Shown: positions 28,016 through 37,266, counted from the first letter of the stretch. The stretch is DNA of 64,000 bases from Leptotrichia wadei (GCF_007990445.1 NZ_AP019841.1:1984001-2048000), one strand, 5' to 3'. The notes: generated by a model not told the origin, from the sequence alone. Numbers and translations: made by a program.

Positions 28016-28091
28016 TGGTGCCCAGACGCGGAATCGAACCACGGACACAGGGATTTTCAGTCCCTTGCTCTACCGACTGAGCTATCTGGGC
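28016..28091 (-). tRNA. tRNA-Phe (GAA)
   Basis: 76 nt with encoded CCA. Acceptor stem GCCCAGA/TCTGGGC, anticodon loop CTGAAAA, T loop GTTCGATTC. Last gene of the tRNA operon; its 3' end abuts the accessory island. Confidence 0.97.
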
Positions 28092-28095
28092 ATAA

Positions 28096-28182
28096 TGGCG
28101 GGTGAACTGGGATTCGAACCCAGACATCTTGCGATTTCGCCGGTTTTCAAGACCGGTCCCTTAGCCGTTCGGACATCCACCC
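28096..28182 (-). tRNA. tRNA-Ser (TGA)
   Basis: 87 nt with a long variable arm; anticodon loop CTTGAAA; acceptor GGGTGGA/TTCACCC; ends GCCA. Confidence 0.96.
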
Positions 28183-28260
28183 ACAACTCTATTAAAATAT
28201 TAACATTATACTTTCCAAAAAAAATACCACAATTTCAAATTATGGTCCTAAAAGAATAAA

Positions 28261-28335
28261 TGGTACGGCCTAGGGGGATCGAACCCCTGTTGCCAGGATG
28301 AAAACCTGGAGTCCTAACCACTAGACGAAGGCCGC
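28261..28335 (-). tRNA. tRNA-Glu (TTC)
   Basis: 75 nt, anticodon loop TTTTCAT, acceptor GCGGCCT/AGGCCGT, encoded CCA. Confidence 0.96.
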
Positions 28336-28347
28336 ATAAAACTCAAA

Positions 28348-28424
28348 TGGTGGATCCAGCTGGACTTGAACCAGCGACCGCTCGGTTATGAGCCGAGTGC
28401 TCTAACCAACTGAGCTATGGATCC
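28348..28424 (-). tRNA. tRNA with CAT anticodon (Met or Ile2)
   Basis: 77 nt, acceptor GGATCCA/TGGATCC, anticodon loop CTCATAA, encoded CCA. The body (GGTCGCTGGTTCAAGTCCAGC) resembles lysidine-modified tRNA-Ile2 of other bacteria, but elongator Met cannot be excluded by eye. Confidence 0.9.
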
Positions 28425-28427
28425 ATA

Positions 28428-28504
28428 TGGCGTGCCTGAAGAGATTCGAACTCCTGGCCCACGGCTTAGAAGGCCGTTGCTCTATCCAACTGAGCTACAG
28501 GCAC
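28428..28504 (-). tRNA. tRNA-Arg (TCT)
   Basis: 77 nt, acceptor GTGCCTG/CAGGCAC, anticodon loop CTTCTAA, ends GCCA. Confidence 0.96.
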
Positions 28505-28519
28505 ATATGGTTATTTAGA

Positions 28520-28595
28520 TGGTGAGCCATACTGGGATCGAACCAGTGACACCTTGATTAAAAGTCAAGTGCTCTACCGACTGAGCTAATGGCTC
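28520..28595 (-). tRNA. tRNA-Lys (TTT)
   Basis: 76 nt, acceptor GAGCCAT/ATGGCTC, anticodon loop CTTTTAA, encoded CCA. Confidence 0.97.
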
Positions 28596-28601
28596 ATATT
28601 T

Positions 28602-28677
28602 TGGAGCGGGAGACGAGGGTCGAACTCGCGACATTCAGCTTGGAAGGCTGACGCTCTACCAACTGAGCTACTCCCGC
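28602..28677 (-). tRNA. tRNA-Gly (TCC)
   Basis: 76 nt, acceptor GCGGGAG/CTCCCGC, anticodon loop CTTCCAA, encoded CCA. Confidence 0.96.
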
Positions 28678-28690
28678 ATAATATGATTTG

Positions 28691-28778
28691 TGGTGCCTCG
28701 GGCCGGACTTGAACCGGCACGGGATAAATTCCCACAGGATTTTAAGTCCTGTGCGTCTACCGATTTCGCCACCAAGGC
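28691..28778 (-). tRNA. tRNA-Leu (TAA)
   Basis: 88 nt with long variable arm; anticodon loop CTTAAAA; acceptor GCCTTGG/CCGAGGC; encoded CCA. First gene of the tRNA operon. Confidence 0.96.
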
Positions 28779-28830
28779 ATTGGTAACCTTATTTTTAGCA
28801 TTTCTTTTACTTATTCACAACTACTCAATT

Positions 28831-28859
28831 AGTATATCATATCTAAATTATATTGTCAA
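28831..28859 (-). promoter_or_regulatory. tRNA operon promoter
   Basis: Leftward TTGACA (28854-28859), 17 bases, TATACT (28831-28836), about 50 bases before tRNA-Leu. Confidence 0.8.
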
Positions 28860-28937
28860 CACTTTTTTTCGATTTTTTTACATTTTTTTTAAAAGTGTAT
28901 TGTATAATCAAATGCAACAAAAAAATATATTAAAAAA

Positions 28938-28999
28938 ACATAGTAAAAATGATATACTAAAATCTCTTACAAAATTAGAAAGGATCATTCTTACTATGT
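28938..28999. repeat. Inverted repeat between tRNA operon and acyl-synthetase gene
   Basis: ACATAGTAAAAATGA (28938-28952) and TCATTCTTACTATGT (28985-28999) pair over 15 bases with one mismatch, loop 32. Just upstream is AAATGCAACA (about 28910), equal to the IS30 end at 19270. Possibly a small IS-derived remnant. No gene lies in 28779-29054. Confidence 0.4.
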
Positions 29000-29054
29000 A
29001 AAATAATAATAACATAAATTTAAAAAAGTCACTATAAATATTTAGCTTTTTCCT

Positions 29055-31535
29055 TTATTTTTCAACATATTCCCTTATAATTTTTTCTGCCTTTTGAGCT
29101 ATTTCATCATAAGTTCCTTCTGGCTTAAATTTTTCCAGCACTGCTACCTCAATCTTTTTAGGCTTTGGAAATTTCATATATCTCGAATATGCCTCAAATG
29201 CTCCTTTTATACCAATACATTGAATATCAATATTTAATTCCTTTGCTATAATAGCAAATACTTTTTTAAATTGGGCAACTTTTCCATCTTTTGTTCTCGC
29301 ACCTTCTGGAAAAATTACAATACTTTTTCCGCTTTTTAAATATCCTACAATTTCTTCCACACTTTTTCTGACATTTTTATTAATATCAATTAATACAACA
29401 TTTCCATTTGAAACAAGCAGTTTCATTACACCTTTTTTAAAATACCAGTCAATTGCTAAAAATAATGTATTAAAAACAATTTTTCCAGGAAATAATGAAC
29501 CTAAAATTAATGGATCTACAAAACTTTGGTGATTTGATACAAAAATTTGTGGATCATTTGTTAATTTTTTCTTGTCAATTTTTCTCACTCTAAAATACAA
29601 GTCAACAACTGGCTGTAATGCTTTTAAGAATCTTGTCACCCAACGCTTTTTATTGTCTTGTATAGGCTTCGTTTCACTGATAATTTGCTTCCAGTCTACA
29701 TCATTATCTTCAAATTTTGTAGCTTTTTGGTTAATATATTCAGATAATAATTTTAAATTCGGCATTTCAGCAAATTTTTCTTCATCCAGCTGAATTCCAA
29801 AACTATTTTCAATAAATGCAAAAAATTCTACAATATCAAGGGAATCCATTCCAATTTCAAGTTCCAGATTTTCTTCTGGCTGCGGCTCAATTCCTTTGTT
29901 TTTCTTGACATATTCCTTTAATATTTTATATGCTTCATCTGTTGGCTCAGGTGTTTTTTCTTTTTTTACAATTTCATTTTTTTCATATAAATCAGGCAAC
30001 ATGAATCTACGTATTTTTCCAACCCGAGTTTTTGGCAACTCTTCCTCAAATAACTTATAATCAAGAACCTTCTCATAGTTATGTGCCTTCAAATTATAAT
30101 CTTCTACAATATTTCTAATATAAGCCTTTGTATTTGTAATTCCACGTTTTCTAAATTCCAGCAATTCTGGAACAATTATTGCAGCCAGTTTATTCTGATG
30201 ATTAAAAATTCCAATTTCCTTAATTAAGCCATTACTTTTTGCAATTACTCTATTTTCAAGCGTTTCTGGATCAATATTCTTACCATTTGACAAGACAATC
30301 ATCGTATTTTTTCTTCCACGAATTGTAACAAATCCTTCTTCATCAATTGTCGCTAAATCTCCTGTTTTGAACCATCCATCTTCAGTAATCACTTCTGCTG
30401 TCTTTTCAGGTTTATTGTAATATCCCTTCATAACAATTGGTCCCTTAACCCATAATTCTTCATCTACAATTTTTATATCTACATTATATAACTTTTTCCC
30501 AACAGTTCCAATTTTTCTCTCTTTTTTTGAATTTACAGCAATAACTGGAGAAGTTTCAGTAAGTCCATAACCTTCCAAAGCATAAAATCCCAATGTTTCG
30601 TAAAATTTTGAAATTTCAGGATCCATTTTCGCTCCACCAACGACGATAAAATCAAGGTGACCTCCAAACTTTTTATGAACTTTCGCAAAAACTTTTCTTT
30701 TTATTTTCAATGATTTTACATTGCTCATCATTTTATAAATAAATCTTGTAATAAATTTTGCATCAATTTGCTGCTTTATCCCATCATAGAACATTTTAAA
30801 TACTCTAGGCACTCCAATTATGGCAGTTACCCTATTTTTTTCAAGCGCTTCAAATATTTCCTTACTAGCGATTTTTTTCGCAAATACGACTGATGTCTGA
30901 TATTTCATCATCAAAAGCACGCTCGCAGTTAAAGGCAAAACATGATGAAACGGCAATATTGCTAAAATCTGATCTCTATAATCAAATATTCCCTTTTCAT
31001 AAAGCCCTTCCATTTCAGTATTTAAATTATTAAACGACAGCATTACTCCTTTTGGATTCCCTGTTGTTCCTGAAGTATAAAGCATAGCGGCTGTTTCATC
31101 TCCAGTCGGATTACCCAGCTCAAATTGCATATTTTTTATAACATCCATTTTTTCCAGCTCAATAGTAATTTTATCCACATTTACTAATTTTATGCTGCTT
31201 TTTAAGCTATATTTGTCAACTGCTTCCAAAACATTTTTTTCTGTTTCATCTGAACAAAAAACCACATTTGGATGTGAATCTTCCAGCACATATAAAATTT
31301 CATTTGGATTACTATTGGCATCAATGGCAATTCCAGCAGATCTTTTATCCCATACGGAAAAAAAGCTGTAAATCCATTCTGGACGATTTTCCATAACAAT
31401 CAGCCCAAATTTTTCACTTCCTAAATCAACTATATATTCAGAAAAATATTTTATATTATTTATCAAGTCAATATAATTAATATGTTTATTCTCAAAATCA
31501 ACTAACGCCAATCTTTCTGTTCTTTCTAAAAACAT
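29055..31535 (-). CDS. Acyl-activating enzyme/ACP/acyltransferase fusion (Aas-like)
   Basis: 826 residues from the ATG at 31535 (AGGAGGAAAATT upstream). Three modules are visible. First, an AMP-dependent acyl synthetase (TAAMLYTSGTTGNPKGVMLS, GYGLTETSPV, GWFKTGDLATIDEEGF). Second, an acyl carrier domain with the phosphopantetheine serine in IGMDSLDIVEF. Third, a C-terminal PlsC acyltransferase with SNHQSFVDP (HX4D) and FPEGART. Likely activates fatty acids, holds them on the built-in ACP and acylates a lysophospholipid at the membrane. The order synthetase-ACP-PlsC differs from E. coli Aas (acyltransferase first, no ACP). Stand-alone gene. Confidence 0.9.
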   Translation of the reverse strand: MFLERTERLALVDFENKHINYIDLINNIKYFSEYIVDLGSEKFGLIVMENRPEWIYSFFSVWDKRSAGIAIDANSNPNEILYVLEDSHPNVVFCSDETEKNVLEAVDKYSLKSSIKLVNVDKITIELEKMDVIKNMQFELGNPTGDETAAMLYTSGTTGNPKGVMLSFNNLNTEMEGLYEKGIFDYRDQILAILPFHHVLPLTASVLLMMKYQTSVVFAKKIASKEIFEALEKNRVTAIIGVPRVFKMFYDGIKQQIDAKFITRFIYKMMSNVKSLKIKRKVFAKVHKKFGGHLDFIVVGGAKMDPEISKFYETLGFYALEGYGLTETSPVIAVNSKKERKIGTVGKKLYNVDIKIVDEELWVKGPIVMKGYYNKPEKTAEVITEDGWFKTGDLATIDEEGFVTIRGRKNTMIVLSNGKNIDPETLENRVIAKSNGLIKEIGIFNHQNKLAAIIVPELLEFRKRGITNTKAYIRNIVEDYNLKAHNYEKVLDYKLFEEELPKTRVGKIRRFMLPDLYEKNEIVKKEKTPEPTDEAYKILKEYVKKNKGIEPQPEENLELEIGMDSLDIVEFFAFIENSFGIQLDEEKFAEMPNLKLLSEYINQKATKFEDNDVDWKQIISETKPIQDNKKRWVTRFLKALQPVVDLYFRVRKIDKKKLTNDPQIFVSNHQSFVDPLILGSLFPGKIVFNTLFLAIDWYFKKGVMKLLVSNGNVVLIDINKNVRKSVEEIVGYLKSGKSIVIFPEGARTKDGKVAQFKKVFAIIAKELNIDIQCIGIKGAFEAYSRYMKFPKPKKIEVAVLEKFKPEGTYDEIAQKAEKIIREYVEK

Positions 31536-31759
31536 AATTTTCCTCCTTTTTTTACATTTTTCAAAATTCAATTAAGTATATCATAATCACAGATAAAATT
31601 CAATTTTAGATTATTTTGATTATTTAAATATTTGTTTATAAAATTAATTATGATAAATAAATTCATTATAGTTTTACTAACAAACGAAATATTTCTATTG
31701 ATTATTCTAAAATATATTGTAAAATATAAAAGACAATTTTAGAAAGGAAAATTAAGATT

Positions 31760-32056
31760 ATGAAACAAATTTTTATTGTAGCTACAACTTATACAAAGCC
31801 ATTAGATGAAGTGGGAAAATTTAGACAAGATCACTTTGCATTTATTCAAAAAAATATTGATGCTGGAAAATTTATCGCAGGAGGACGTCAAAATCCGCCA
31901 ACAGGAGGACTTATCTTGGCATATAACGTAACAAGGGAAGAACTTGAAGAAATATTAAAGGAAGACCCTTATTATAAAAATAATCTAATTGAAACTGTGA
32001 TAACTGAATTTACACCTGCATTGCTTGATAAGGAATTTGAAAAATATTCTAAATAA
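31760..32056 (+). CDS. YciI-family protein
   Basis: 98 residues, a single YCII dimeric alpha/beta-barrel domain: IFIVATTYTKPLDEVGKFRQDHFAFIQKNIDAGKFIAGGRQ and the His-Asp pair DHFAF typical of the family. ILAYNVTREELEEILKEDPYY follows. Cytoplasmic, substrate unknown; some members are dehalogenase- or hydrolase-like. GAAAGGAAA precedes the ATG; a terminator follows at 32206. Confidence 0.85.
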   Translation: MKQIFIVATTYTKPLDEVGKFRQDHFAFIQKNIDAGKFIAGGRQNPPTGGLILAYNVTREELEEILKEDPYYKNNLIETVITEFTPALLDKEFEKYSK

Positions 32057-32205
32057 ATAATAAAAAGTATTTTTAGAATTATCTAACTTAATCCGGTGAC
32101 TTAATATAAATAATTTGAATAAACAAATTCTAAGTGAAATAATTATTAATTTAGATAGTTCAAGAACATAATTTAAATTATTTTTAAGTATATTAATTCA
32201 ATAAA

Positions 32206-32253
32206 AAAGAACCTGCTCTATAATTAACAAAAATAGAAACAGGTTCTTTATTT
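32206..32253. terminator. Bidirectional terminator between YciI gene and gdhA
   Basis: AAAGAACCTG (32206-32215)/CAGGTTCTTT (32240-32249), perfect 10-base stem with A and T runs outside; it serves both convergent genes. Confidence 0.8.
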
Positions 32254-32293
32254 CATATTTAACTTACTATCAAACTATCAAAAACTTAAAAAA

Positions 32294-33547
32294 TTAATAC
32301 CATCCTCTTAATTTCATTGCTTTTGAAATTCTTTCAATACTCTTCATATAAGCGGCATTTCTTAAATCTACTTTATATTCATCTGCTAAAGCCCATACAT
32401 CTTCAAATGCTCCTGACAATAATGCAGCTTCTTTTTGTTGAACTTCATCAAATGGCCAATAGTAACTTTGCAAGTTTTGTACCCATTCAAAGTATGAAAC
32501 TACAACTCCACCTGAATTTGCTAAGATATCAGGAACAACTACGATTCCTTTTTTGAATAAAATTTCATCAGCTTCAGGAGTTGTTGGTCCGTTTGCTCCT
32601 TCTGCAACTACTTTTGCTTTAACTCTGTCAGCATTTTCAGAAGTAATTTGATTTTCTAATGCACAAGGCGCTAAAACATCAACTTCCAATTCTAATAATT
32701 CAGCATTTGTAATATCTTTTCCATATCCTTTGTTTTCTGTAATACGTCCATTTGCTTCAAAATCTTTGATTACAGCTTCCATGTCAATTCCATTTTCATT
32801 ATAAATTGCAACATGTGAATTTGAGAAGGCTACAATTTTTGCACCATCTTTGTGTGCATAATAAGCTGTATAGAATCCAACATTTCCAAATCCTTGTACA
32901 GCATAAGTTGCACCTTTTACATCAATGTTTAATTTTGCTAAAGCTTTTTTAGCTGTCAAATTAACTCCGTAACCAGTTGCTTCTGTTCTTGCAAGAGATC
33001 CTCCAAATTCTAAAGGTTTTCCTGTAAATACACCTTTTGTCGATTTTCCTGTAACTTCTTCATAAGCATCAACCATCCAAGACATAATTTGTCCATTTGT
33101 ATTAACATCTGGAGCTGGTATGTCAACTTTTTCTCCGATAATTGGAGAAATTGCTTTTGCAAATCCTTTAGAAATTCTTTCTAATTCATCTTTAGAATAT
33201 TCTTTAGGATCAATTGCCATTCCACCTTTTCCACCACCGTAAGGGATTCCTGCAACTGAACATTTAAATGTCATCCAAGTTGATAGAGCTTTTACTTCAT
33301 CTCTTGTTACGCCTGGATGGAATCTAAGTCCACCTTTAAAGGGTCCTACCGCATTGTTATGCTGTGATCTATATCCTATAAATGTCTTAACTGTTCCATT
33401 GTCTAATTTTACTGGGAACGACACTTCCAACACTCTCATAGGATTTTTCAAAATTTCATAAACAGCTGGATCTGCATTTAATTTATCACAAGCTGATTTA
33501 ATTTGCTTTTGCGCAATTTCAAATGGATTCAATGTTTCTTTTGCCAT
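32294..33547 (-). CDS. gdhA: Glutamate dehydrogenase
   Basis: 417 residues, the hexameric Glu/Leu/Phe/Val dehydrogenase family. Visible: FIGYRSQHNNAVGPFKGGLRFHP, the catalytic-lysine region IPYGGGKGGMAIDP, IPAPDVNTNGQIMSWM, the nucleotide-binding VQGFGNVG and VVPDILANSGGVVVSYFEW. It interconverts glutamate and 2-oxoglutarate plus ammonia and, in amino-acid fermenters, feeds glutamate catabolism. Length of about 417 and sequence style suggest the NAD(H)-type rather than the 450-residue NADP type. AGAGAGGTAG precedes the ATG. Confidence 0.93.
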   Translation of the reverse strand: MAKETLNPFEIAQKQIKSACDKLNADPAVYEILKNPMRVLEVSFPVKLDNGTVKTFIGYRSQHNNAVGPFKGGLRFHPGVTRDEVKALSTWMTFKCSVAGIPYGGGKGGMAIDPKEYSKDELERISKGFAKAISPIIGEKVDIPAPDVNTNGQIMSWMVDAYEEVTGKSTKGVFTGKPLEFGGSLARTEATGYGVNLTAKKALAKLNIDVKGATYAVQGFGNVGFYTAYYAHKDGAKIVAFSNSHVAIYNENGIDMEAVIKDFEANGRITENKGYGKDITNAELLELEVDVLAPCALENQITSENADRVKAKVVAEGANGPTTPEADEILFKKGIVVVPDILANSGGVVVSYFEWVQNLQSYYWPFDEVQQKEAALLSGAFEDVWALADEYKVDLRNAAYMKSIERISKAMKLRGWY

Positions 33548-34044
33548 CTTTTCTACCTCTCTTTTTTCTAGTCTATTTGATTTTCAACTTTCCTGCCGAA
33601 GATCTTCTCTACTTGTATATAATACTACAATTCCACATAAATTTGCAAGCATTTTTTCACTCACATTTCTTATTTTTTACATGTGAAAAATCCCAAAAAT
33701 TCAATTTTTATCGCATATTCTTACCAATTCAAATCTTTAAAAAAAATTTATTTTTTTCTACTTTTCTTCTGAAAATTCATCCACTCAAACACATTTTCAA
33801 ATATCTAAAAACTAATAAATTTCTTAACAGTCTTATTATCAAACAAATTATCTATTATCATATTTTATTAGATTTTTTCGATAAATTGATATTTAATTTT
33901 CAATTTTCTCTGTCATTGTAATAAAAAAATTCTTCAATTTCATCTTTTATTTGCAAATAAACAATTTTATCATTGGAAAATTCTATGATTTTTTTCACAA
34001 AAAATAGTATAATATAAAAAAGTTTTTAAAAATTGAGGTGAAAA
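33548..34044. other. Long intergenic stretch with esterase-tail fragment
   Basis: No gene seen. Bases 33766-33798 repeat, without a mismatch, 33 bases of the 3' end of the esterase gene (35686-35718) in the same orientation. On the minus strand they encode the same ENVFEWMNFQKK tail before stopping. A TATAAT near 34010 serves cca. Confidence 0.6.
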
Positions 34045-35385
34045 ATGAAATTAGAAAATTATACTTTTGATGAGAAAGCAACAAAAATTTTAGAAAAATT
34101 AAATTCGAATGGGAATAAAGGGTATTTTGTTGGAGGCTGTTTACGAGATGTTCTTTTAGGTAAAATTCCAAAAGATATCGACATTGCAACAAATATGGGA
34201 TATAATGATATAAAAAAAATATTTTCTGATTATCCGACAAAGGAAGTTGGAAAAGCTTTTGGAATTTTGATAATTCATTATGAAGATGAAAATTTTGAGA
34301 TTGCAAAATTTAGAACAGATATTGGGAGCGATGGGAGAAGACCAGATTCTGTTGAGTTTGTGAACGATATTGAAGATGATTTATTGCGAAGGGATTTTAC
34401 ATTTAATGCGATGGCATTTAATGAAAAGGATGGACTTATTGATATTTTTAACGGACAAGAAGATATTAAAAATAAGATTATTCGATTTGTTGGGAAACCG
34501 AAAAAACGGTTGCAAGAAGATGGACTTCGACTGATGAGAGCTTTTAGATTTATGAGTCAATTGGGATTTGATTTCGAGAAAAATACAGAAATTGCGATAA
34601 AAGAAAATATTCATGTGTTAGAAAAAATTTCTCAAGAACGAATTACAAGTGAATTAAATAAATTAATTGTTGGAAAATATGCTGTTAAAAGTTTTGAAAA
34701 AATGAAAGAATTAAAGGTTCTCGATTATGTTTTACCTGAGTTAAAAGTGATTTATGATTTTGATCAGAATAATCCGTATCACAAATTTACACTTTGGGAA
34801 CATAGCATGAATGTACTTGATGGCGTGAGTCCTGAATTAACAACACGTTGGAGTGCACTTCTTCACGATATTGGAAAACCTGAAGCAAAAACTGTTGATG
34901 AAAAAACTGGATATTTTCATTTTTACAAGCATGAAATTATTGGAGCTTCCATTGCAAAACGAATTATGTCTAGACTTGGTCAATCAAACAACATAAGAGA
35001 TGATGTCTACACAATTGTAAAAAATCATATGAAATTACATAATAGCCAAAGTGAAAAAACAATAAAAACATTGATTAGCAACTACGGTGAATTAAATACT
35101 AAAAGATTAATTGATTTAGCAATTTCTGATGATGGTGGAAAAGGTCACGAAAATGACAGAAATGATAATTTGTGGAAAACTTTTTATCATATTGTGGAAA
35201 ACATGAAAGTTCCTACGATAAATTCTTTAAATATCAACGGTTACGACTTAATGGAACTTGGAATTTATAATAAAGAAATTCAGAAAGTGAAAAAATATTT
35301 ATTAAATGAACTTTTAGAAGGGAATATTGAAAATTCTAAAGAAGAATTGATTGAAAAAGTTAAGGAATATATTCTTAAAAATTAG
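34045..35385 (+). CDS. cca: CCA-adding tRNA nucleotidyltransferase with HD domain
   Basis: 446 residues. Class II nucleotidyltransferase head: GYFVGGCLRDVLLGKIPKDIDIATN (G-G-x-x-R-D and the D-x-D metal pair), then DLLRRDFTFNAMAFN and a KKRLQEDGLRLMRAFRF neck. An HD-type phosphohydrolase domain follows with TLWEHSMNV and LLHDIGKP. It repairs or adds the 3' CCA of tRNA; here most tRNA genes already encode CCA, so it is mainly a repair function. GAGGTGAAAA precedes the ATG. Confidence 0.93.
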   Translation: MKLENYTFDEKATKILEKLNSNGNKGYFVGGCLRDVLLGKIPKDIDIATNMGYNDIKKIFSDYPTKEVGKAFGILIIHYEDENFEIAKFRTDIGSDGRRPDSVEFVNDIEDDLLRRDFTFNAMAFNEKDGLIDIFNGQEDIKNKIIRFVGKPKKRLQEDGLRLMRAFRFMSQLGFDFEKNTEIAIKENIHVLEKISQERITSELNKLIVGKYAVKSFEKMKELKVLDYVLPELKVIYDFDQNNPYHKFTLWEHSMNVLDGVSPELTTRWSALLHDIGKPEAKTVDEKTGYFHFYKHEIIGASIAKRIMSRLGQSNNIRDDVYTIVKNHMKLHNSQSEKTIKTLISNYGELNTKRLIDLAISDDGGKGHENDRNDNLWKTFYHIVENMKVPTINSLNINGYDLMELGIYNKEIQKVKKYLLNELLEGNIENSKEELIEKVKEYILKN

Positions 35386-35667
35386 TTTTTTAGAAAAATA
35401 TCGAGGGATTTCTTTATCATTCTAGAAAGTGTAAAAATTTAAAGTGTAAAAATTTTTGCGTAAATAAAATAGCAAAGTAATGAATTTACTAGCTTCATCT
35501 ATCCATTTACACAAAATTCTGTACACACTTTTATTATCTTTGAAATAAAAATTTGAGAGTGTAAATTTTTTGTATAATCATAGTAATAGTCCTTTAAATT
35601 GGCATATTTATCCACATAACTATACAAACTTTTAAACACTCCCTATTTTTATTTCATACAATTCAAA

Positions 35668-37266
35668 TTATTTTCTTTTAACTTTCTTCTGAAAATTCAT
35701 CCACTCAAACACATTTTCGAACGTTTTCCCTTTCAACTGAGCCTTTTCACTTCCACCTTTTCCAGCATTACTCGGTTCAAACCCAAAAGTTGTCTCATCT
35801 TTAGAATTTCTTATTTTATCTCGATTTTGTACACCTTCTACTTGATTATTCAAAAAATATATCCATGAAAAATGTCCTGGAAATCTAGAGTTTGGTTCAT
35901 CTGTTCCAGTTACATTTTCATAATATGAATACCAAGCATTGTCAGCTCCAGCCTTCAATAAATCTCTATATGTTGGAAGCGAGAATTTCTGCGGTGTAAC
36001 AATCCCATCATCTGCCGCTGCAATAAACCAAACTGGTGTTTTTTTCATTTTTTGAATTTTTTCTTTTGTTACCCATAATTTTTTAGTTTCCTCAAATTTT
36101 GAAACCGCACTATTTTCTCCACCTGCAGAAACTTCAATATCTTTTGCTTTGTAAGTTCCATCTGCATTTCTAGCATACTCATGGTAAGCATATGCCTCAC
36201 AAATTGGTACAGCTGCTGCAAAATAGTCTGGATAAGTGATTATCATGTTTACTGTCATATATCCACCATTTGAATCTCCAGCAAGATAAATTCTTTCTGC
36301 ATCAACAGATGGATTATGTTTCACATATTCTTTAATTGTATCCATTAAAATTTGCGTATATCGTGAAACTCCACTTCCGTTACCATTTGTCCCATCGCCT
36401 TCGTCCATCCAATAAGTAGGCGATTGAACAGCCAATACAAAGGCTCCTTTTGTATCAGTTCCTTTCGTAGTAAAATATTTTTGAATTTCTTCTTTCGCAA
36501 GTGCCGAAGTTTCTGTACCCAAAATATCAATATCAGGATCTGTTCCACCTTCACCTTGTCCATGAAGCCAAATAATTAGCGGTTTTTTATCTCCTTTTTT
36601 CAAAGTTTCTGGCTCATAAGCCGCCATTTCCAATTTCAAATTTTCCACTTTTTTCGTAATCGGATTTTTGTAATTTCCACTAAAAGAATTTCTATAAGTG
36701 AACAATTCCGTATCAGTCGAAACTCGATTATTAATCACATCCTCCTTTTTATTAACTGCATAATTTTTCCCATCAACAGTAACTTTTCCATCAATTTCTA
36801 CAACATATTCTTTCGCCCATTCATTAAAAAATTTCTTCATGTTATAAGAAAATGGAGAACCTTCATATTTCAAAGTTTTCTGATTAAATACATTTTCCAA
36901 TTCAAGCGTAACAATCCCAGTATCAAAGGCTTTTTCTCCTTTATTATCCGAAACATACACATTAGTTACCTTTCTCTCAACTCCATCTGTCTTAACTTTC
37001 CAGTCATTTTTATCAAGCCCTGTAATTCGATAATTATCCATTTTCATAATAATTTTACTCACAGTAGGCCCACTCTCAAAACCTTTTACAAAAATACTGA
37101 TTTTTTTTATTCCGTTATAATTTTCTAATTTCACAGCCTTTTCACTAACCTTCCTATTATCAACTTTCTTTATATTTACTTTTCCCTTACTTTCACGTGT
37201 TGAACTATTTCCAATTATCCCTATCGCTAATACAGAAAACAATGCAATCATTAATTTTTTTCTCAT
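35668..37266 (-). CDS. Secreted alpha/beta-hydrolase esterase (poly-hydroxybutyrate depolymerase-like)
   Basis: 532 residues. An N-terminal signal sequence (LMIALFSVLAIGIIGNSS) leads to a beta-sandwich-like N-domain of about 150 residues (VSKIIMKMDNYRITGLDKNDW...). The catalytic alpha/beta-hydrolase domain has PLIIWLHGQGEGG (oxyanion region), IYLAGDSNGGYMT (nucleophile Ser in GDSNG), FIAAADDGIV (acid) and FPGHFSWIYF (His). Likely hydrolyses esters or peptides outside the membrane; substrate unknown. It lies 133 bases downstream of the broken PTS gene, after a terminator. Its 3' end is duplicated at 33.77 kb. Confidence 0.82.
   Translation of the reverse strand: MRKKLMIALFSVLAIGIIGNSSTRESKGKVNIKKVDNRKVSEKAVKLENYNGIKKISIFVKGFESGPTVSKIIMKMDNYRITGLDKNDWKVKTDGVERKVTNVYVSDNKGEKAFDTGIVTLELENVFNQKTLKYEGSPFSYNMKKFFNEWAKEYVVEIDGKVTVDGKNYAVNKKEDVINNRVSTDTELFTYRNSFSGNYKNPITKKVENLKLEMAAYEPETLKKGDKKPLIIWLHGQGEGGTDPDIDILGTETSALAKEEIQKYFTTKGTDTKGAFVLAVQSPTYWMDEGDGTNGNGSGVSRYTQILMDTIKEYVKHNPSVDAERIYLAGDSNGGYMTVNMIITYPDYFAAAVPICEAYAYHEYARNADGTYKAKDIEVSAGGENSAVSKFEETKKLWVTKEKIQKMKKTPVWFIAAADDGIVTPQKFSLPTYRDLLKAGADNAWYSYYENVTGTDEPNSRFPGHFSWIYFLNNQVEGVQNRDKIRNSKDETTFGFEPSNAGKGGSEKAQLKGKTFENVFEWMNFQKKVKRK

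Noticed and set aside
28520-28595. Possible expanded anticodon loop in tRNA-Lys
   Set aside because: Recounting gave a normal seven-base loop (CTTTTAA) and a standard 76-nt tRNA.
28690-29001. Rightward 103-codon frame across tRNA-Leu
   Set aside because: It reads the complement of a tRNA gene and then AT-rich spacer; not a real gene.
33523-33921. 132-codon rightward frame between gdhA and cca
   Set aside because: Very Phe/Leu/Ile-rich AT noise, overlapping the gdhA start and its ribosome site; no family likeness.
35420-35455. Tandem AGTGTAAAAATTT units, possible iteron or CRISPR
   Set aside because: Only two adjacent units and one distant partial copy, no regular spacers; probably chance in AT-rich DNA.
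35606-35625. DnaA-box-like TTATCCACA, also near 39380
   Set aside because: Single isolated matches without clustering, an AT-rich unwinding region or dnaA/dnaN nearby; not a replication origin.
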